Source: an uncultured Eubacteriales bacterium
Lineage (GTDB): Bacteria; Bacillota_A; Clostridia; Christensenellales; Aristaeellaceae
Reading direction: 5' to 3'
Assembly: GCA_902795555.1 (NCBI GenBank)
Contig: CADBLV010000176.1
Location: 1-6,888, forward strand
Length of the DNA: 6,888 nt
Made by a program: the position numbers and the translations under genes. Positions 1 through 5,170 of this stretch are shown here, piece by piece (position 1 is the stretch's first letter; each line of letters starts with the position of its first letter). The notes below the pieces were generated by a model. That model was given only the letters and a program-made list of their open reading frames with translations, did no database searches and was not told where the DNA came from.

Positions 1-34
1 AAAGGTGCGTCGAAGATCGCATGAGACGGGATGA

Positions 35-68
35 CGCGCTTTGCGCGGCATCAGCGTGCAAAGCACGC
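35..68. repeat. Two short adjacent hairpins with 3-base loops
   Basis: Two perfect inverted repeats lie next to each other. CGCGC (35-39) and GCGCG (43-47) flank a TTT loop; GCGTGC (54-59) and GCACGC (63-68) flank an AAA loop. They lie just beyond the larger 72-100 hairpin, downstream of the DUF4037 gene when read on the minus strand. Neither has a T run on either strand, so neither is a standard terminator. They could be part of an mRNA 3' end structure or of a dispersed palindromic repeat. The inverted repeats are seen directly; their function is unknown. Confidence 0.6.
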
Positions 69-71
69 GGT

Positions 72-100
72 TTCTCAAATAGGCTACGCCTATTTGAGAA
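72..100. repeat. Perfect 13-bp inverted repeat after the DUF4037 stop codon
   Basis: TTCTCAAATAGGC (72-84) and its exact reverse complement (88-100) flank a 3-base loop. The repeat starts 5 bases after the stop codon of the DUF4037 gene (106-108, TAA on the minus strand). The stem is long and perfect, and AT-rich except near the loop, unlike the GC-rich DNA around it. There is no T run after it on either strand. The best guess is an mRNA 3'-end stabiliser or a transcription end that does not depend on a U tract. An end of a small palindromic element is also possible. Confidence 0.6.
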
Positions 101-105
101 TAGTA

Positions 106-1146
106 TTACTCCGCCGACAGAATATGCCAGTTCCGGATTTCGCTGTCCCGGATCCCGTCGTTGACGGAATAGGCATGCTTTTCCAGATCGCCGCAGACGG
201 CCTCCGTCAGGTTCTGGGCCTGAAGGGCGTCGATCAGGGAAGAGGCGATGCCCTCGATGGCAAAGATTTTCTCCTCCGCCTGGGCAGCTTCGTTGCCGGT
301 GGACAGCAGCCATTCCAGGCTGCGGGCCAGCTCCTCGCCGTCCGGAAGGCTCCCGGCCTGTAGTTCCGGGCTCTGAGCGCCCAGGCTGTGAGCCGGCTCC
401 TCACCGTCCGAAAGGTTCCCGGCCTGAAGGTCCGGGTTTTCCCGAAGCTCCCGCAGGGCCCGGAATGCCCATTTATAATAGGGCATATAGCGGCGATACA
501 GCAGGAAGGTCGCGGCCATGGCATGGCGGACAAATTCAGCCACAGCCAGCTGGGCCGCGCCGGTTTCCCCATGGGAAAGGCACCTTCGGTAGTTATACTG
601 GCCGCTTTGACCCATCAGCAGGAGATGCGCCGCCAGCCGCTTCCGCCGGATATCCTCCGGCATGGCCTGTAGAATCGCCCGCTGAGAAGTCAGCAGCCCT
701 GTGTCGTCGCGGAAAACGTCCCCGTTCACTGCCTCGGCCAGCGCGTAATCCGGCAGGCGCAGCCATGCGGCCGGCGTCAGATCTTCCGGCAGACAGCCGA
801 TCTTGTCTCTGAAAAAGTCAGCCAGTCGAAACACCCCGTGCCGATTTCCGCCCACGGGACTGATGCTTTGCCGTGAAAAGCCCTGAAACTCCCTTGGTAG
901 CTTCGCGTAGGCCCGTTCCAGCAGGAAGGCGGTGCGCCTGTCAATGATCTCCTCCCCCGGAAGGAAGAGACAGAAACCGGGTTCAAAATCATGATCCCGG
1001 GAGATTTCATCGTCATAGCCATAGCATTCAGATCCGCTGCCGGTGAGGGCGACAGCTATCCGTTCCTCAAAATCGGGAAACTGTTCGTGGATCATCGGCG
1101 CGCCGAAGGTTTCATAATAGGCGCGGCAGAGGGCCAGTCCTTTCAT
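106..1146 (-). CDS. DUF4037 nucleotidyltransferase-like protein
   Basis: A 346-residue protein resembling the DUF4037 family, which has a nucleotidyltransferase-like N-terminal fold followed by a helical region. A GSGS turn (36-39) is followed by an acidic stretch, Asp45, Asp46 and Glu47, then an Asp-His-Asp triplet (51-53). This fits the G-S...D-x-D pattern that binds metal and nucleotide in such enzymes. The block near 182-230, with GQYNYRRCL and YMPYYKWAFRALREL, is typical of DUF4037. No signal peptide or membrane segment is visible, so it is probably cytoplasmic. The ATG at 1146 was chosen because an AGAAGGAG site lies 6 bases before it; an upstream in-frame ATG at 1257 lies inside the TPR gene and would add 37 Arg/Gly/Pro-rich residues. 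Residues 238-259 and 260-281 are an in-frame tandem duplication. The gene begins 20 bases after the TPR gene, so the two are probably co-transcribed. Substrate and role are unknown; enzymatic activity is inferred from the motif only. Confidence 0.85.
   Translation of the reverse strand: MKGLALCRAYYETFGAPMIHEQFPDFEERIAVALTGSGSECYGYDDEISRDHDFEPGFCLFLPGEEIIDRRTAFLLERAYAKLPREFQGFSRQSISPVGGNRHGVFRLADFFRDKIGCLPEDLTPAAWLRLPDYALAEAVNGDVFRDDTGLLTSQRAILQAMPEDIRRKRLAAHLLLMGQSGQYNYRRCLSHGETGAAQLAVAEFVRHAMAATFLLYRRYMPYYKWAFRALRELRENPDLQAGNLSDGEEPAHSLGAQSPELQAGSLPDGEELARSLEWLLSTGNEAAQAEEKIFAIEGIASSLIDALQAQNLTEAVCGDLEKHAYSVNDGIRDSEIRNWHILSAE
315..436. repeat. 66-bp-period tandem duplication inside the DUF4037 gene
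   Basis: Bases 315-370 and 381-436 match at 48 of 56 positions by eye, offset by exactly 66 bases, so the reading frame is kept. The protein carries two 22-residue copies, starting PDLQAGNLSDGEE and PELQAGSLPDGEE. Most differences are transitions and several are silent or conservative, so the duplication is not brand new and both copies have stayed open. It lies in the linker between the DUF4037 core and the C-terminal helical tail. Confidence 0.85.
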
Positions 1147-1152
1147 GGGGTT

Positions 1153-1160
1153 CTCCTTCT
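1153..1160 (-). promoter_or_regulatory. Ribosome binding site of the DUF4037 gene
   Basis: Read on the minus strand this is AGAAGGAG, 6 bases before the ATG at 1146. It supports that start over the in-frame ATG at 1257. It lies in the 20-base gap after the TPR gene. Confidence 0.8.
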
Positions 1161-1166
1161 CATCGT

Positions 1167-1997
1167 TTATCCGCGGATTTCGCAAACCCGGCGATTCAGC
1201 TCCGCTTCCTGCAGGAAATAGCCGTAATGGCCGAAAACCGGCGCGCATTTTTCGCACACGAAAGCGTAATACCCGTTTCGGGGAATTTCGGGGGTATCCA
1301 GCAGGGACATGGCCCGGGAGAGGTATTCCTCAATGGTCTCTTCCGTCGTTCCTTCCCCGCCTTCCGCTCCGTCCGCCGCGCACAGGGCATCCGCCATGTT
1401 CAGCCAGGTGATCGCCTGCTCCAGCTGGCCGTTTCCCTGCCTTTCCAGCACGTCCAGCGCCACGCGGAAGAGCTTCCCGGCCTCTTCATAATCTCCGACA
1501 GCGGTGAGGGCCAGCGCCATATTGTTATACAGCCCGGCCAGGCGGCTGTCCTCCCGGGGTAGCAGGCGTTCATAGTTCACCCGCGCCTTTCTGAAAAAGG
1601 TCAACCCAGCAGCCGGATCTCCGAAGGCCTCGCGAACGGTGCCGATATTCACCCAGGTCGTCCCGGCGGTCACGGTCTCCTCCATGCCCAGAACCGTCAC
1701 CAGGCTCTCCGCCTTCTCCGCGTGCGCAATGGCTTTTTCCCGGTCGCCCTGCTTGCGGTAAAATCCCATCAGCTCATTGTTCAGCATCAGCCGGCCCCGC
1801 AGATCCCCGTTCTGCTCCGCCTCGGCCAGCCAGTACAGCAGATGGCGCTCCGCCTTTTCCCAGTCGTTCGCGTCCTCATAGATTCTCAGTCGATCCAGAA
1901 TCCGGTCCATCGGGACCGGTTCGGTCGGCTGTACCTCCCCGGGCTTTCCGCACAGGACGCAGCGGGGATCGACATAATCTTCCTTTTCCAGATTCAT
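1167..1997 (-). CDS. Tetratricopeptide-repeat protein with CxxC pairs at both ends
   Basis: A 276-residue, probably cytoplasmic protein made mostly of paired amphipathic helices of the TPR type, a scaffold that usually binds other proteins. Repeat-like units are visible at about 45-65 (DWEKAERHLLYWLAEAEQNGD), 71-104 (GDREKAIAHAEKAESL), 111-144 (GDPAAGLTFFRKARVNY), 153-186 (GDYEEAGKLFRVALDVL) and, less clearly, 193-234. Cys13/Cys16 near the N-terminus (CVLC) and Cys248/Cys251 near the C-terminus (CEKC) form two CxxC pairs. They could jointly bind one zinc if the superhelix brings the ends together; that is inference. The ATG at 1997 was chosen because AGGAGG lies 8 bases before it. The frame is also open to an ATG at 2117 that overlaps the M20 stop, but that start has no ribosome site and adds 40 Arg/Gly-rich residues. 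The DUF4037 gene follows after 20 bases and is the obvious candidate partner. The specific role is not recognised. Confidence 0.85.
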   Translation of the reverse strand: MNLEKEDYVDPRCVLCGKPGEVQPTEPVPMDRILDRLRIYEDANDWEKAERHLLYWLAEAEQNGDLRGRLMLNNELMGFYRKQGDREKAIAHAEKAESLVTVLGMEETVTAGTTWVNIGTVREAFGDPAAGLTFFRKARVNYERLLPREDSRLAGLYNNMALALTAVGDYEEAGKLFRVALDVLERQGNGQLEQAITWLNMADALCAADGAEGGEGTTEETIEEYLSRAMSLLDTPEIPRNGYYAFVCEKCAPVFGHYGYFLQEAELNRRVCEIRG

Positions 1998-2005
1998 CGG
2001 GTTTT

Positions 2006-2011
2006 CCTCCT
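2006..2011 (-). promoter_or_regulatory. Ribosome binding site of the TPR gene
   Basis: On the minus strand this reads AGGAGG, 8 bases before the ATG at 1997. It decides the start against the upstream in-frame ATG at 2117. Confidence 0.85.
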
Positions 2012-2113
2012 GTCCGTGATCTGCGATTGCACGCCTGTCCTTCTTTTCGCCTGCCTGTATCGCATTCGCTCCCACGATCCCGTCTCGCGGTCGGCAGGCC
2101 CTTGCCCCTCCGG

Positions 2114-3553
2114 TCATTGATTGGCCGCGATCAGGGCGCGATAGAAATCCACGGCGCCGGGAAGGCAGTTGATCTCGAGATTTTCATTCACGCCGTGCAT
2201 GCCTTTCATCTGCTCCGGGCCGTAAATCACGGGCGCGAAGCGAACCACATGATCCGCGATGGCCTCATAGTTCCGGGCATCGGTGGCGCCGGTCATCACA
2301 TAGGGGCAGGTTTCCAGCCCGGGGAAGGTCTCCGAAATCACCCGGCTCACCATCTGAAACCCTTCCCCGTGGATATCCACGGCGCGAGAGGCGTCCACCG
2401 CGTGAAACACCTCCACTTCCAGATCGTTCCGCTCCGCGATTTTCCGAACCTTCTCCAGGCTTTCCTCCATGCCTTCATGGGGAATAAAACGCATATTGGC
2501 CCCCAGCACCGCGGCCTGGGGAAGCACATTATACGCGTCCGATCCGGAAAGCATGGTAAAGGCGATGGTGGTTTGCAGCATGGCGCCGGCCTGGGCGCTG
2601 ATCAGGGGCAGCACCCGGATCAGCAGCGGCCGGAACAGCCACATGTTCGCAAACAGCAGCTTCATATAAAACGGCGCGTAGGGAGCCAGCTGTTCAAACA
2701 GCGCCGACACCTGCGGCAGCATTTTGCGCCGGAAAGGATTCTTGTGTTCAAAAGTCCAGATAAAGTCCGCCAGGCGGGCGGCCGGGGTATGCCGTCCCGG
2801 GGCGCTCGCGTGGCCGCCGCCGGATCGCGCGGTAATTCGAAGATCCGCCTTTCCCTTTTCAAACACGCCGACCATGGCGAAGTTTCCGTGAATCCCGCCC
2901 ACCGGATCGGTGATAATGCCGCCGCCCTCGTCGCAGACCAGGAAGGGATGAACACCGCGTCGCGCCAGTTCCTCGACCAGCTTCGGGCATCCGTCCCCTG
3001 CCCATTCTTCGGTGCAGGAGGCGGAGAGATAGACGTCGTTTTCCGGCTGAAATCCTTCCGCCAGCAGTTCCTCCGCCGCCTGGAAAAAGGCCATCAGGCT
3101 GCATTTGGTGTCCGAGGCCCCGCGGCCCCACACCTTTCCCTCCGAGATGTCCCCGGAGAAAGGAGCATGCTTCCATTCGCCTTCCGCGGGCACCACGTCC
3201 TGATGGCTCATCAGCACCAGCGGATGCCGGTCGCTCTTCCCCTTCCAGAAGAAGAGCAGGTTTCCGTCGATTTCGGTTTTTTCCAGCCGTTCATGCACCA
3301 GCGGAAACAGCTGCGCCAGCAGGCCGTGAAACCCCAGAAACTTATCCCGCTGATTGGTTTCGGGAATGCTGACCGTGTCCACCGCCACCATGCGGCTGAG
3401 CAGGCCGGCATATTTTTCCGCCCGGGATCCGGCCGCCGGCGCCCGATACAGCGCCTGCTTTTTCGGCACAAGCAGCGCGCGGATCGCCGCGACGCCGAGG
3501 GCCGCCAGCAGCGCCGCGGCCAGGCAGAGGATCACTGTCCAGAAGATGCTCAT
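2114..3553 (-). CDS. Membrane-anchored M20 metallopeptidase, PM20D1/CPS1-like
   Basis: A 479-residue dinuclear-zinc hydrolase of peptidase family M20. Residues 4-29 form one hydrophobic helix, probably an N-terminal membrane anchor rather than a cleaved signal. All expected active-site residues are visible: His117 and Asp119 in SHQDVVP, Asp148 in GRGASDTK, Glu182 (general base) and Glu183 in TEEW, Asp208 in CDEGGG, and His453 in GMHGVNE. The lid/dimerisation domain sits between, about 220-380, with the GGHASAPGRHTP segment near 246-257. The length and the blocks LFANMWLFRPLL and TTIAFTMLSGSDAYNVLP recall the PM20D1/yeast CPS1 branch, whose members cleave N-acyl amino acids or small peptides and also carry an N-terminal hydrophobic segment. 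The start overlaps the stop of the upstream membrane protein as ATGA, with only a weak GAAAGGG site before it, so translation is probably coupled. The natural substrate cannot be read from the sequence; a dipeptide or acyl/amide conjugate is likely. Confidence 0.93.
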   Translation of the reverse strand: MSIFWTVILCLAAALLAALGVAAIRALLVPKKQALYRAPAAGSRAEKYAGLLSRMVAVDTVSIPETNQRDKFLGFHGLLAQLFPLVHERLEKTEIDGNLLFFWKGKSDRHPLVLMSHQDVVPAEGEWKHAPFSGDISEGKVWGRGASDTKCSLMAFFQAAEELLAEGFQPENDVYLSASCTEEWAGDGCPKLVEELARRGVHPFLVCDEGGGIITDPVGGIHGNFAMVGVFEKGKADLRITARSGGGHASAPGRHTPAARLADFIWTFEHKNPFRRKMLPQVSALFEQLAPYAPFYMKLLFANMWLFRPLLIRVLPLISAQAGAMLQTTIAFTMLSGSDAYNVLPQAAVLGANMRFIPHEGMEESLEKVRKIAERNDLEVEVFHAVDASRAVDIHGEGFQMVSRVISETFPGLETCPYVMTGATDARNYEAIADHVVRFAPVIYGPEQMKGMHGVNENLEINCLPGAVDFYRALIAANQ

Positions 3554-4230
3554 TTGTCCGCGCCCTTTCTGAACCGCAGCCAGGCCAGGAGAATCGCCAG
3601 GCCGCCGCTGGGAATAATCAGGATACTGGTCTGGGACTGCAGGGAGGGCACGAGGATGAACAGCGCGCTCATCAGCAGCAGCGGCCAGATCGCCAGAGAC
3701 AGGTTCTTCCGATAATACTTATAGGCCATCGCGCCGAACAGCGCAGGCACGACCTGATCGAAGGCGGGCCGGAGGGCCGGGCTCTGCAGCACGGGCTGGA
3801 GCGGCTGAAGCAGCAGCACGCCCAGCGCCAGAATGGCAATGGTCACCAGAGAGGAAACCGCGATCGACAGCGTGGATACGATTTCGTTCTCCTTCGTTCC
3901 GGCCTTCACCCCGGCCAGATCCCGGGCGTTGACCGCGCAGGGGATTTTCATGTTGATCAGGTTCCCGGTGATAAAGGCCAGATAACTGCCTCCGGAACCC
4001 AGCATGGGCGTATAAACCAGGAATTCCACCACAGAGGAAATCGTCCACACCAGCCCCACCGCGAGAAAACCGCGTCCGGCCGCCGCCAGATCCGGCATCG
4101 CCCCCAGATACGAGCCGATCAGAAACGGCGCGCCGACCAGCATGGCCAGCGTCAGCAGGGACACCGCCCGGCCCAGCCGGTGGGTTCCCCGTTCGTATTT
4201 CGCAATCGCTTCATTTCGTTCCATGTTCAT
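3550..4230 (-). CDS. Polytopic membrane protein, possible partner of DUF5058
   Basis: A 226-residue integral membrane protein that I do not recognise by family. Hydrophobic segments lie at about 22-44, 53-73, 84-95 (short), 117-141, 158-170 (short), 176-195 and 199-218, giving roughly six to seven spans. The N-terminal 20 residues are charged. A Gly/Ser-rich turn with GSGGSYLAFITGNLINMKIPCA (77-98) stands before a charged loop, NARDLAGVKAGTKENE (101-116). Small residues and a Pro inside hydrophobic stretches suggest a transport protein rather than a simple anchor. The ATG at 4230 was chosen because GGAAGGG lies 4 bases before it; a TTG at 4245 in the same frame is less likely. It lies between a DUF5058 gene and an M20 peptidase gene, and its stop overlaps the M20 start by 4 bases. 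I infer that it and DUF5058 form a two-subunit membrane complex feeding the peptidase. Confidence 0.8.
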   Translation of the reverse strand: MNMERNEAIAKYERGTHRLGRAVSLLTLAMLVGAPFLIGSYLGAMPDLAAAGRGFLAVGLVWTISSVVEFLVYTPMLGSGGSYLAFITGNLINMKIPCAVNARDLAGVKAGTKENEIVSTLSIAVSSLVTIAILALGVLLLQPLQPVLQSPALRPAFDQVVPALFGAMAYKYYRKNLSLAIWPLLLMSALFILVPSLQSQTSILIIPSGGLAILLAWLRFRKGADK

Positions 4231-4234
4231 CTGT

Positions 4235-4241
4235 CCCTTCC
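4235..4241 (-). promoter_or_regulatory. Ribosome binding site of the DUF5058-partner gene
   Basis: On the minus strand this reads GGAAGGG, 4 bases before the ATG at 4230 and 10 before a second in-frame ATG at 4224. The short spacing leaves both ATGs possible. It argues against the TTG at 4245, which lies upstream of the site. Confidence 0.7.
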
Positions 4242-4267
4242 GCAATCTCCGTCTTCACAATGTCCGT

Positions 4268-4388
4268 CCGGAGCGTTTCGCCCGCCCGGAGCGTTTCGCG
4301 AAGCGTCACTTTCGTCACTCTTGTCACGCGCCCGGCGCCTTTCGCGAAGCATTACGTCACCCTTGTCCCGCGCCAGGCGCCTTTCGCG
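4268..4388. repeat. Degenerate direct-repeat cluster between two membrane-protein genes
   Basis: Four copies of a 13-base box, GG(A/C)GC(G/C)TTTCGC plus one base, start at 4270, 4288, 4334 and 4376. The first two are part of an 18-base tandem repeat. From 4288, units of about 46 and 42 bases follow, then a partial third. Each full unit holds a TTCGCGAA palindrome and a run of GTCAC boxes spaced 9 bases apart (4305, 4314, 4323; then 4356 and a variant at 4365). The cluster starts 3 bases beyond the DUF5058 stop codon and nearly fills the 161-base gap to the next gene. No protein-coding frame on the minus strand is credible here. Role unknown: mRNA processing, segmental stability, protein binding or an inert intergenic repeat family are all possible. 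Confidence 0.8.
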
Positions 4389-4391
4389 TTT

Positions 4392-5141
4392 TCATCCGAT
4401 CCCGCTGAGCAGCACGGCGCAGGTCATGCCGAAGAGCATCGAGAGCGCCAGCGAGAAATCTTCCAGCCATTTGAGGCCCTTCTTTTCCGCCCCCAGCGTC
4501 AGCAGCGCCATCATCGCCGCGGCGCACAGGGCCGTGAGCAGGGGCAGCGCCGATCCCGAGAAGGAGAAGGGGCGGCCGCCGGAAATCCACCCGCCCAGAT
4601 AGGATCCCACATAGGCGCTCACCAGGCCGATGAACATGGCGGTCATGGCCTGATCCCCGAAGGACCGGCCGGACTTTTCGGAGGTTTTTCGGGAAAGGCT
4701 GGTAGTATATTTCCGGTTCAGAAACACATTCAGCACCATTCCCCACATGATGCAGACGGACATCAGCAGGGCAATCGTCGAGAAAGCGGAGGCGGTCATT
4801 TCGCTCCCGGACAGATGAATCCCCACCTGCTCGGCAGCGCCCTGGGCCACCTGCGTTTCATAATGCAGGGCGCCGATGACGCTCAGCCGCAGCCAGGGCC
4901 AGGGAATGCCCAGGGATCCGGACAGGGCGATGACGCCCAGCAGGATCCCCACCGCCGGCAGCACGGAAAAGCTGGCCGAGGAGGTCACGACACGCCGCAA
5001 AACAGCCGTGTCCATCCCGATGGCCTTTCCGGCCCGCCAGGCACGCACGGCAAAAATCACGCAAACCACCGCCACAAAGGCAACAATCCCCCCGCAGATC
5101 AGATACATCGTGGGGGAAGATAGCTGTTCTGTCACAGACAT
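4392..5141 (-). CDS. DUF5058 family membrane protein
   Basis: A 249-residue polytopic membrane protein that I assign to DUF5058 from its overall pattern, especially the N-terminal span followed by SSASFSVLPAVGILLGVIAL (54-73) and the WLRLSVIGALHYE block (83-95). That block is typical of this uncharacterised family of anaerobic Bacillota. Hydrophobic segments lie at about 12-33, 58-76, 118-140, 164-186, 197-217 and 228-246, with a possible half-span at 82-92. The loop at 143-163 is rich in Lys, Arg and Ser. The ATG at 5141 is supported by AAGGAAGG 8 bases before it; the frame stays open upstream into the SGNH gene without a ribosome site. Its neighbours are an SGNH esterase gene 29 bases before it, and a second membrane protein plus an M20 peptidase after it. 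A transport role is plausible from topology and context but not shown. No established function for DUF5058 is known to me. Confidence 0.82.
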   Translation of the reverse strand: MSVTEQLSSPTMYLICGGIVAFVAVVCVIFAVRAWRAGKAIGMDTAVLRRVVTSSASFSVLPAVGILLGVIALSGSLGIPWPWLRLSVIGALHYETQVAQGAAEQVGIHLSGSEMTASAFSTIALLMSVCIMWGMVLNVFLNRKYTTSLSRKTSEKSGRSFGDQAMTAMFIGLVSAYVGSYLGGWISGGRPFSFSGSALPLLTALCAAAMMALLTLGAEKKGLKWLEDFSLALSMLFGMTCAVLLSGIG

Positions 5142-5149
5142 GGAATAAT

Positions 5150-5157
5150 CCTTCCTT
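5150..5157 (-). promoter_or_regulatory. Ribosome binding site of the DUF5058 gene
   Basis: AAGGAAGG on the minus strand, 8 bases before the ATG at 5141, within the 29-base gap after the SGNH gene. It supports this start over longer open-frame versions. Confidence 0.75.
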
Positions 5158-5170
5158 TCGGATTCTTTTT

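Noticed and set aside
72..100. Standard Rho-independent terminator
   Set aside because: The stem is perfect, but no T run follows on either strand and the base of the stem is AT-rich. It is kept only as an inverted repeat.
31..363. Plus-strand open frame at the left edge
   Set aside because: It runs through the three hairpins and antisense to the DUF4037 3' end. There is no ribosome site and no recognisable protein.
2049..2099. Inverted repeat GCCTGCC/GGCAGGC in the gap between the M20 and TPR genes
   Set aside because: The arms are only 7 bases and 37 bases apart with no T run. This is likely chance in GC-rich DNA. I see no clear promoter or terminator in the 116-base gap.
2027..3715. Long plus-strand open frame (562 codons) opposite the M20 gene
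   Set aside because: It is antisense to a gene with a complete zinc site. Its product is His/Arg/Gly/Gln-rich without any domain, as expected for a GC-rich shadow frame.
4231..4245. TTG start at 4245 for the DUF5058-partner protein
   Set aside because: The GGAAGGG ribosome site lies downstream of this TTG, so initiation at the ATG at 4230 fits better.
4268..4388. Possible CRISPR array
   Set aside because: The repeats are short, degenerate and unevenly spaced (18, 46 and 42 bases), the sequence between them is also repeated, and no cas gene is present.
4260..5123. Plus-strand open frame of 287 codons opposite DUF5058
   Set aside because: The product is low-complexity (Gly, His, Gln, Arg), it begins inside the repeat cluster, and it is antisense to a clear membrane-protein gene.
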